Origin: Leucocoprinus leucothites
Taxonomy: Eukaryota; Basidiomycota; Agaricomycetes; Agaricales; Agaricaceae
Direction: 5' to 3'
DNA: 64,000 nt
Assembly: GCA_013368445.1 (NCBI GenBank)
Contig: JAACJO010000031.1
Location: forward strand, 62,001-126,000
Part shown: piece by piece, positions 41,747-52,300 of the stretch
Layout of the letters: the number at the start of each line of letters is the position of its first letter
Position numbering within the stretch: position 1 is the stretch's first letter
Made by a program: the position numbers and the translations under genes
The notes under the pieces: model-generated
Seen by the model: only the letters and a program-made list of their open reading frames with translations
What the model was told of the DNA's origin: nothing
The model's database searches: none

Positions 41747-43775
41747 ATGAGATGGAATTGAAATGGAATGAAGAATATAGATTTTGGTATTATTTATGTT
41801 TTTAGGAATATCGATTGATTGTGATCCTCAAAATTGGAAAATTACAGGGTGTTGGTGGACCAGGTTATTGGACTTCAGACTAAAATGCAATATACATTGA
41901 ACAAAAAATTGGAGGGGAGGCGTAAAACGCACTTTCTCTTCCTAAGCCCACACATACTCTTCAAACAAAAATCGGATGTTCATGGTGTACTAGGTACTGA
42001 TTCTGAAAATGAATTATCTGTTAAACGAGACGTACATACAACCGACACCGACAATGAGCAATAATCCAGAAGGCTGATCTCAAAAATTGGACTTGATAAT
42101 CAACCTAAAATCTTGCCCAAACTTCAAAACTTCACCCATTTTTTTTCTGCGCATTTACTATCCACTCTAAATCAACCCGTGGTTTTGGATTTGGCGATGT
42201 AGAAGAGGTATCCCAGCGCTCGCAAAGCATGATTTTGCTCGTATCACCCTTGGTAGATGATTCAAGATTCCACCAGCACCAATTCCCACACGCCAACTGC
42301 TTGCTATTTACACCCGTGGTCCTACTCATCTACGTTGTGCCTTATATGCGGAAGCTGGCAGCTCGGCGCGATCAGCACCTGCCGTGACAGAGTCCGCGAC
42401 GGGCCGCACTTCCCCTTCAGATGACAATTTTTGTTTTTACTTGCCTTCAATTGCCAACGGACTAGGCTCTGGGTTTCGTATAGGGCACCGGAAAGTGTTC
42501 CGGATAGGTGTGCAGAATTTACTGTGCCTGATAGGGTAACGTGACACTTAAGGGTTTTCCTCTTCCTAATAATGCTACAATGGGAATAGTGCCTAGAAAA
42601 TGTGGCCAATGTGTGTACTAGGTTCTATTCTGTGTATAAGCGAAAACTTATAATTTCTCTACGTGATTTGGGGGTGTAATGAATATTTCAAAAAATCGAG
42701 TCCAAAAATGGAATTCGTCACTGAGTGACAGGGAAACGAGACACGGCCGGCAATCTTGGCAAGCTGACGATGAATGGGCACCTACACTGCCAATTCATCA
42801 TTGTTCATTGAGCCAGCAACCTCTTGTCCCATCTCAACCAAAATTCCAGGGTTTTTGGCTTGAGGGGACTGTTGAGATGGATGTCCGGCGGTCTGAGTTG
42901 TAGTGGGCGGCCGGACTTGGTGAATTCTATTAATTCAATACTTGATAACTAACCCTTAGTTCCGCTGGCTCATAGCTCCTCTTCACCTTGCCCAATTTCC
43001 TTCAAATTTTCCAGAAAGTGTGCTCCTCTATGTATTGTACCAATAGACAGTGTAGCTGAGCTGTGTCCACCAGAGAGGCACTCACTGATTAACACTCAAA
43101 AGAGCAGGTCAATATCACAGATGTTAAACTATTAGCTAAACACCGTCTTGTTTCTGTGAAAATAAAATCTAGAAAAATCTCCACTCCCATCAGATGCAGT
43201 ACTATAATGCACATGCCAAAATATATAGGAATCGACTGTGATTTGGCTTCTTGGTGAAAGGTTGATCAATCTCTGGTAGATCAATCAAGGACATCACATG
43301 CTGCCATCCGTTGGGTCTGCAGTGCACTGCAGAAATCACCGATCCATATGATATTGGCACTGTTTATAGAAAATAATCCTGGCTTCCTGGCAGTATAATA
43401 CTTGTGTATTTACCACTTTTCTATCATGAGATATCACTCTTCAAAGATGCATTTCTTAGCGTGACGTCACGAATTGATGAGTATGATAAAAAGTTCAGTA
43501 TTCACAGCGCTCTATGGTCTTAGTCCGTCCATGGAATTACTTCAAAGCTTGCATACAGCGTTGCATAAGCTATATCTATGGGTGTGCAAAGTTTGAAGCC
43601 GAGAGCTTCAGTGGTTCACTGGGAATTTTGCCCGTGTAACGTTTCCCTGGGTGTCTCGTAAGGGGTGCCTGCACAGTAGCTTAGATTAGCTTAGTGTAGC
43701 AGGGTCCCAAACTTTTGCGCTTCGAAGCCATTGGGGGTTGCAGTGTCATGGGAAATCTTGGGTGAGTTTTAGTCT
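41747..43775. other. Gene-poor stretch left of the large transposon
   Basis: About 2 kb without a supportable gene. Short frames (41834-42064, 42322-42609, 42679-42903) have no family features. Near 43680 there is a short TAGCTTAGATTAGCTTAG repeat. The right end, CCCGTAG at 43776-43782, is the target duplication of the transposon. Confidence 0.45.
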
Positions 43776-43782
43776 CCCGTAG

Positions 43783-43831
43783 TACGGTAGGCGAGAACTC
43801 CACGCTTCGTTTTCACGCGCAAGTGATGGGG
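43783..43831 (+). repeat. Left terminal inverted repeat of the transposon
   Basis: 49 bp, one mismatch (A versus G) to the right repeat. Contains CGCTTCGTTTTCACGCGC, possibly a transposase-binding site. Confidence 0.88.
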
Positions 43832-43999
43832 CGCTAACCTGTGCTAACTGACCCATCTCTTTATCAATCAATCAATCGAGCCTCCATACATCCGCTGCGA
43901 CAACCTCAACCAACACCTGCATTCACACCACGCAGTCGCCACCACCGTCCAACACCCAGGATATAGCCGGGGCAGACAACAGCACCAGCACCTCCCTCA

Positions 44000-44110
44000 C
44001 GCTGTCTCTCCGGTTGACCGAAGGCATCCTGGGCCAATCATGCCGTCTCTTGGGCTGACCAAAGACGTCACTCCACTGTCTCTCGGGTTGATCGAAGACG
44101 CTATGTCTAT
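44000..44110 (+). repeat. Three degenerate tandem repeats of about 35-40 bp
   Basis: CTGTCTCTCCGGTTGACCG, CCGTCTCTTGGGCTGACC and CTGTCTCTCGGGTTGATCG follow each other at about 35-40-bp spacing. They lie between the left end and the transposase gene, and may be subterminal binding sites. Confidence 0.6.
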
Positions 44111-44257
44111 GTGAGACGAGTATTCAACAACCTGTGTATAGAGAAAGCATCATATCTATTAAGAATGTCAGTTGAACATCTCTAGCTACTTGTAAGACTA
44201 CCGCGAGACAACTAAACAAGTCGACCAGAACTGGCTGAAAACAAACGATCGCTAGCT

Positions 44258-45890
44258 CTAGACCCTCGCAAGCACAGATGCCATTTGCATGAACACTTCC
44301 CAGGCATTCTGAAGCGAAACCTGCGGTTTACCGACTTCCTCATATGCCCTCTCAGCGAGTTCTGCAAATCTGGTGTCAAACCAACCCAGGTTCTCTTCCT
44401 TCGAGCCAACTTCCTCAGCTAGGACAGCACGCATATCCACCACGACATCCTCCGGTACCTTGATCAAGCAGTTATGGCCGCCAAGACTCTCGCAGTTCTT
44501 AAGTGCGTGGCTAGGGATATGTGCAGAAGGCAGTAATTTCGCTTTCTGACCACGGATGCGACGCTGATTCCACCATGTAGAGTACTCATTGAGCGCATCC
44601 TGAACCAAAGGAACAAACGTCCAGTAGAAGAGCATGCTATGCGGAGATGTCAGACAGCGCTACAATGGATGCAAAGGAAGCTGATCCACATACTGGTGTT
44701 GGTCGTTATGCTCCTGAAAGAAATGTTCGTGTTTCCCCCGAAGAATCTCTTCCTTGAGATTTTTACCTAGTTTCTCATGCATCCATTTCCAAAATGACTC
44801 AATAACGATGTTCTTAACCGATTTGACCTTGACAAGAGGAGGATATTCATCGGGGTTGATGTTCGGTGCGCATATTTCACTGAGAGACTATAGTGTTAGT
44901 AACAGTATCTAGGATAATTGGTGATGGTGGTAAGTATTATCGTACCGAAATGTTGTTTGAATGCTCATCTGCCATCCAATTTCAGAACCCTTATCGGTTG
45001 TGACCTGGATGGGGATTCCTGTTGGCATTCAGTAAGTGAAATCTCACCGAAAATGCGAGTCTACAAACCACCAATGTCTGAGACCAGGTCCAGGAACACA
45101 TGACCTATTGCTGAAGCCTTTCGAGCATCCGGAAGCACACAGAGCTTCAAGATTTTGCCGGACCACTTATCCCTGTAGCCATAAATCGGAAGAGCAAGGC
45201 CCCCCATCTGGAGAGCTTGAGCGTTGAGCTTCTCATGTCCATCGGCTGAAATTTCACGGAATGGACCGATCGACTGGAGTGGCTGACGTTTGATCCGCTG
45301 TGCCTTTCGACCAGGGTACCGAATATCAAAACCTTCAGGAGCAACGGCTCGCATGATTGCCCGAATGTGATCCCTTGAATATATGGTCAGCAGATGGTAT
45401 AGAGTCCAGAGCTAGCAACCTCAATAACATACCTTGGTACGAAGACCAGCTTATCTTGAAGCTTATCCTTGATGGCACCTGGTCCATTTGCATGTACGAC
45501 ATCTTTTGCTACCTCTTCGATAACAGCATCTCTGAGTTTTTGACTAGAGAGTCCAGGCCGTTTGATACTTGGGATATCAAGTCGCTTCTGTAGTTTAAAG
45601 AATGTCGACGGTCTAAATCAAGCATTGAGTTATGAACGAAATGAAAAATAATGAGGTCATATAACATACCGGATATCAAGACCAAGATCTGCTTGAATTT
45701 GATCAAGCTTCTGTTGTACGCTGAGAGGAAGGACAGCAAGCTCAGTGAGATACTTGCAAAGGACTTCATCGGGTGGATCTAGCATGAAGTAAGTTGATGC
45801 AGTTAGCTATTACTCCATCATACCACATGAGAGACACGCACAGTTTTTAGTACCTGAGCCATAGCCATTTTTCCCACTAGGATTAGGCAT
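44258..45890 (-). CDS. Integrase-core (rve-like) DDE transposase
   Basis: Start ATG at 45890 (MPNPSGKNGYGS, then an intron); stop TAG 44258-44260. Seven or so exons, all phases agree. An N-terminal part rich in Leu/Lys is followed by a retroviral-integrase-like core: FREISADGHEKLN (first Asp), PIYGYRDKWSGKILKL, then QVTTDKGSEIGWQ (second Asp) and VKNIVIESFWKWM (Glu, about 45 residues on). The core reads as complete, so the protein may be active. It resembles the integrase-core proteins common in agaricomycete genomes rather than an LTR-element integrase, because no RT or protease is present. The gene is divergent to the kinase gene inside the same terminal repeats. Confidence 0.85.
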
Positions 45891-45986
45891 CAAGAGCAGG
45901 AATTGTGATGAAAGAGCCTGTTGGTGGCAAGAAAGAATGAAGGCGGGAAGCGCAGGATCCCAATGAATCGACTTGCTGGAGGTAAA

Positions 45987-46266
45987 CTTTTATATGATTA
46001 GGAGTTGGTCCGTGCTATGGTTTCGTTCCGCATGTTCGGTGCGGGATTCCTGTACTGCCAGCCAGACAATGCTATTTCTGCTTTCCCTGGTGAACAGGTG
46101 GCAACTGAAACATCTCTGAGCCGAGAGTAGTGTGTCTGCACATTGTAATATCTTGAGTCATTAAGGGTTTAAGTGAGTAAGTACTCCAAGCGAACGGTTT
46201 ACAGGCCCGAACCAAGTCCAAACATGCTTTCTTGAGCGTTCTGGTGGGTGTGGAACCAGTATAAAA
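45987..46266. promoter_or_regulatory. Divergent promoter between transposase and kinase genes
   Basis: A TATAAAAG box on the minus strand (45987-45994) lies about 100 bp before the transposase ATG, and TATAAAA on the plus strand (46260-46266) about 90 bp before the kinase ATG at 46352. The shared 460-bp gap suggests joint control of both genes. Confidence 0.55.
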
Positions 46267-46351
46267 GCTAGTACCCCCAGTTCGCCAACTGCAGGCTTAT
46301 CCTGTAGCTTCTTGTTGCTTGCTCAACCTCACTCTATTTATTGCTTGCATC

Positions 46352-49300
46352 ATGGACTCTGATATTCCTGAATGTGATAGCTGCGGGAAACGCTTCCCTC
46401 TTCTTTCTGTGACTGTGTTGCCCTCCACTTGCTTGAAGTGCAAACTTCTTGCCCCCCACACAATTGGCTCTCCAGCATATACCGACACCCAGGTGAGTAC
46501 TTTCAGACCACACTTGGTGACTTAGCCATTCTCAAGATGAATACATATTTTAGCAGTGGCCACAGTGTGCGATGTGTAGCAAGTCATTCCGTAATATGAC
46601 CAAGATGCTCGCAGATGTACAACTATGTGAGACTACTATTTGTACTGATACTGCTGCAAGCATTTGGGCACCTACTGGCAATCCAACCAGCAGCCTGTCA
46701 TCTACCCAGGTAGCATCAGGTAGTATCCAGGCGACTCATCATCAATATCCTTCACATGAGTGTTATAATTTATATGAAGTCATTAACAGAATTTCTGAAA
46801 ATAGACAAAATTGTTTTATCCTACCAGCAATCGCTTATGCTCCACGTGTTCCTCAAGAGATCTCAGATGTTCAGGCTGAGCAAACTGCAAGGCTGCAGGA
46901 GCGTTTCCGTGGGCAATCTGGTTTTTCTAAAGGGTCCTCAGCAGGAACATCAACTCTAAGCACCACTGAGCTCCGTCAATATGAGCAAGCCATAGCCCCA
47001 ACCACTGTGCCTCAAGCAAATGTATGCTGGATGGTGAGTAATTCTCTGCACTTATCAACTCATTATCCTCATAATATTCTATTTTTATTATCCAGTTTCG
47101 TTGAAGTGATAAGCCAAAGGCACTTGATGCCACACTTGGATCATCATCCAAGCGATATTCACAAACCACCTACCTTCCAGGTATGTCTAATTCTTGCTAC
47201 AGTAAAAAATGGAAAAATCTCACAATTGGGTAGATATCAAAACAGATATTCTCCAAACCCTGAATGTTGAGTGGGTTAAGAACACTGCTATCCCACTTCT
47301 CGACAGTGAGGTGTCCCTGCGTTTACACCCGAACAGCCTCCTTGAGGATGGAACTTCATCAATGACAGTTGCAGACTTTGTCAGGCACTACTTTCCTCCA
47401 GGACGTCCACAACCAACTTTGCCACTGCAATTCCGTTATTTGGAAAAGCAGCGTGGCACTCCAGCATTCTGTCTGGAGCTATTCATTAATATTGATCAGG
47501 TAAGACACTCACTTCCATAAAATGATTACTACTCACATAGTGACAAATTCCTTCAAAACCAGTACAACAAACGGTGTAAGGCTGAGATTTTGGATGATAC
47601 AGATGGCCTTGATGATCTTGATCTCAAGGATGGGAGCTTACTACATGCATCACTGGGAAAATCTAGCCGTCGTCACCCACGCAGTGATTCTCTGTCTGAT
47701 CCACAAGATCATATTGCCAAGCAACAGCGCACAATGACAGGTATTCCTTATCTTTGATTCACCTATAAATTGGTCTCTGAATTCTATGCCTTCAGGATCT
47801 GGAGCACATCGTCGTCAAATCTCATCCATGTTCAAACCACTTCCTGCAAACCACCTGTCCAAACCAGTACACAAATCATCGAAAATCAACTTTGAGAAGA
47901 TTATATGTACAGTTGACAATACAACTGGCCAAACAAGCTTTACAACCCTTCCAGACTCATTAACTGGCTATATTCAAGATGCACCATTTGCGAAAGGAAC
48001 GATGAAGAATGCATATCAGGTATGGCATCATTCTTCTGATCAGTTTGCGTGAGAATTCAAGCTTTTATTGTACTCAATCAGCTTATCCTAGCTGGTGTTG
48101 ATGGGGAGGTTGAATATGTCGCTAAACGGTTCTTTCGTCTGAGCGATGACATTGACCAATTATCTGATGAACTGGCTGGTGCGGGTGGGGATCAAATAGC
48201 CCAGCACAATGCTCAGATCAAGGCTGAGTGTTCACGACTTCGCCAGGCAAAATGGTTCCTTAGTGCCTTCTATGATCATTGCTCTGTGAGTAATGTTGTA
48301 GTCAACAAATGTGAGTATTCTGATATTCATGTTCAACTATGATTGTTGATGATGGTTTCAATTTCAACTCACTTATATACTCATGATCTAATCTAGACAT
48401 CACAATCGCTGATGCCTTCCTCCTCCAAGAAAAAGCTAGTGTGGAGCCGAGTGCTGCATCTGGTATCTCTTCATACTCACTTGAAGATGAAGGCATCATG
48501 TGGCTTGTTGAGACGCGGCGTCCAAAGAATGTCGAGCACTTCAGTGGTACTCTTTCCCACCCTTCGACTGGCATGGACCTCAAGAGCTCAACAATCTATG
48601 CATTTACGCATTTTTCTTATGGGCATAGCAATCGGAACTTGGTGTTTGCGGATGTTCAAGGTAAGCCTTCATTGATTTTCGTCTCAGCTTCAAGTCAGTG
48701 GTTTAGTCTGTTGTTGTTTATAGGAAGCCCCGCAGTTGTCAACGGTCGTGATGGTTTGATTTTGTTTGATCTTATGACACATACGTCCAATGGGTCAGTC
48801 CATCTTGATATCTGTGTCGAAGCAGCAACGGGGAGCATAGCGGTGAAGGTAGACGACGAGGTCAGTACTCACTTTACTAGGCAGTTAGTCTGTTATGGGA
48901 GTGTGTTCGAGGTAGTAGTTGCGACTGAGAGTATAGAATTGACTGTAGAATATCGAAGAAAATACAAGGTATTTATACTAAAGAGTTCGAATAATTTCTA
49001 CTATAAAGAGGGTATTACACCATCGTTTCGAGGTGATAAAGGGTACAAGTAAAACGTATAGTAAAACATGTATAGTCCGCACGAAGTATCGGTGCGTGAA
49101 CATAGTGGTATCTAATAATAGAATGCATATGTCATAATTGAGAGTGAACACGAACATAGCAGCATGTAAACGCACACGTGATTCAACACTCCTCCTCACT
49201 CGAAATGGCGGGAGATGCATAATTGAGCGACTATGAAAGCACTTCGTTTTTAAGCGGCTATTAAAGCGCTAAAGGAATTCGATACCCAGAGAATAAACAA

Positions 49301-52300
49301 ATTTATTGAAGAGAATTGAACCGAGGTTTTTCATCAGAATATCGGCAGGGTTGTTTGAGCCCTCAATAAATTCCAACTCAACGGAACCTTCTTCTACAAT
49401 ATCTCGGATATAGTGGTATCGTATATCAATATGCTTTGAGTGTTTTTCTTGAACAGGGTTCTCGCTCCAGAAGATAGATCCAATATTATCACCATAGAGA
49501 ATTGGAGCAGGTATTTTAAAACCTATCTCTTCTAGAAGTTGTCGAATCCACATCAGCTGGCGGCTGCAATCAGATAGCGCCATATACTCAGCTTCAGTAG
49601 ATGACAAAGCGACAGTTTTCTGCTTGCGGCTAAGCCAGCTTACAGGTCCACGCGCTATTGTAACAAAATTTCCCGTGACAGATCGTTGAGACTGTCCGTC
49701 TTGCGCCCAATCACTATCGGAACAAGCAATGATGGCCTGGTTAGAAGCTCCATCAAAGACGAGTCGATAATTGCGTGTTGATCGCAAATACTGCAGCACA
49801 TGGAGTCCAGCCCGGAAGTGCGCATTGGAAGGGGCGGCAGATTGCTGGGAGAGTTTGACAACCGCAAAGGATATGTCAGGTCTCGATCTGATCATAAGAT
49901 ACATCAGCGATCCGACTAACTGTTGGTAACGGGTTCTAAACTTAGGATCTACCTTATCAATATAGGGTTCGAAGACAAATCCGGATGGCAGCGGTGTGAA
50001 TTTCGCGCCTTTAGGGATATCAAACTTCTCAAGAACCTTATCGAGGTATTTCACTTGATCTATATAGAGTTTTCTCTCTTTTCAATCACGTGATATGTTC
50101 ATGCCTAGGAACTCAGAGAGTTCACCTTGGTCACGACATTCCCAAGTGGTCATGAATTTTTGCTTCAACTCAGAGAGGAGCAGGGAATTCTTTTTACCCA
50201 TAAAAAAGACATCATCCACATAAACGACCGCAAAGGCATGCTCGCCGGTCTTGGGATGTGTAAAATGATAAACGCCAGCGTCGGACTTACAGCGCTTGAA
50301 TCCAAGTTTCAGCATCGATGAAGTGAGTGCTTTCCACCAAGATAAGCCGGCTTGTTTCAGACCATAGATCGCTTTACGTAATCTCCAGACTTTCTTCTCA
50401 TGGCCAGGAAGTCGGAATCCTTCTGGCTGCTCCATGTAGATCTCTTCATCCAGATCGCCATATAAATAGGCTGTTTTGACGTCAACAGAGTGAAGGTCAA
50501 AGTCCTCAAGCGCTGCAATGCCGAGAAGTAGGCGCGCGGTCTCATATCGGACAACTGGAGAAAAGAGTTCATCAAAGTCGATTCCCTCGATCTGGGAGAA
50601 CCCTTTCGCAACTAGGCAAGAGCAATATCGATTATCGGACTTGATGTTATAAACCCATCTATTTTTAATAGCTCTCCTTCCTTTTGGGAGATCAACGAGC
50701 TCGTATACACCACGCTTGTGAAGCACGTCTAATTCCTCAAGCATCGCTTTTTGCCATTTGGTTTGAGTATCAGCGTCTAAATTCGCGATATCTCGAAACT
50801 GTTCGGGAACTGGCCCATTGGCGCGTTGTGCGAGAAGGAAATCGACTAATTTTACCCCCCCTTCCTTCACGAACTTCGCAAAATCAGTAGATGACGGTTT
50901 ATTGTCGATACTACTATCCGGGTGAGGGATATTCCAATTTCGTAATCTGTTCCGAGCTTCCTCATCGGAAATTGCTCCAGGAATAGGTCAATATTGAGCA
51001 CGATTGCGTGGTAAGTTAGGATTGAGTTCCCTATATCGTCGGATGACATCAAGAGGGTCGCTCCTATCACCATACACGTTTCCTGGTCTGTTCGGAGGTT
51101 GAACATTTCGCCTGGGACGGCGGTTTTCACGTTCGGTGACCCATCGGTCGAGCCGTTCTAGTGCATCAAGATCATCTTGGACCGAAGGTCGCGGTGGCGG
51201 TACCTCGGGTGGAGATGGAGACCGAGCATGTTTACGTGGACCAGGTTCCTTTCGCAAAGGTCCCGGAGAAGGAGGTAACTCAACTTCTTCTTCCTCTTCT
51301 TTTAGATCGCGATCTTCCGGATCAGCATAAGAAAGAGGTGGACTTGGCGATCTAGGAGGTGAAGGTGTTTTAGGGCGTGGAGGAGCATGAGGTGAAGGCG
51401 CACGAGGCGGCTCTCCTCCTCGAGGTGTATGCGGATGGTCTACATGTGGAACATTCGGAATAGTCGAGATTGGAGGAATCTCAGTGCGAGGCAGCTCGGG
51501 GTAAACCACTGGTTTTTGATCTGGACATTTTGGGAACATCTTTTCATCAAAGATGACAGTCGGTGAGATAAACTCAGCATTCCCTTGAGTATGGCGGAGA
51601 AAGATATAATTCTTCTCCCGATCATATCCAACGAAGATCATCAGTTCAGATTTCGCAGATAATTTATTCGGGCACATTTCGTCCGGAAGGAACACATATG
51701 CAGCACAACCGAATACTCGTAGGTGACTGATATCAGGTTTATGTCCATGTACATACTCAAACGGAGTTTTCCATTGGATGCGGTTCATTGATGTGCGATT
51801 GTAGATATGGGTTGTGGTGTTAATCGCGAAATCCCACCATGAATCTGGAAGACACGCGTGAAGTCGCATGGCTTGCGCCTTCTCATGCAGTGTTCGATTC
51901 AATCTTTCTGCTCGCCCATTCTGTTGATGGACGCGGGGTGCACTCGGTGTGAACTCAATCCCTTTTACCCTAAGATAATCTTGCAGAGTACCTGCCACGA
52001 ATTCTCCTCCTCGATCGGATGTAAATCGACGAATCGATTTGCCAAATTGGTTCTGAACATAAGTTAGAAGCTCAACCATGCGGGGAGCTGCCTCAGCTTT
52101 TGATCGCAGAAGCACCACGTGGGCAAATGAGGAGTAGTCGTCCAATAAGGTCATGACCCATTTGTACTTGTGATAAGATACGATGGGGAGCTCAAAGAGA
52201 TCACTGTGAACGTGCTCAAAGGCTTCTTTAGCCCGAATTGGGTTATCATTAAAGGGTTTCTGGTGCATCTTCCCTTTCATGCAGCCTGGACAAGGGTGCG

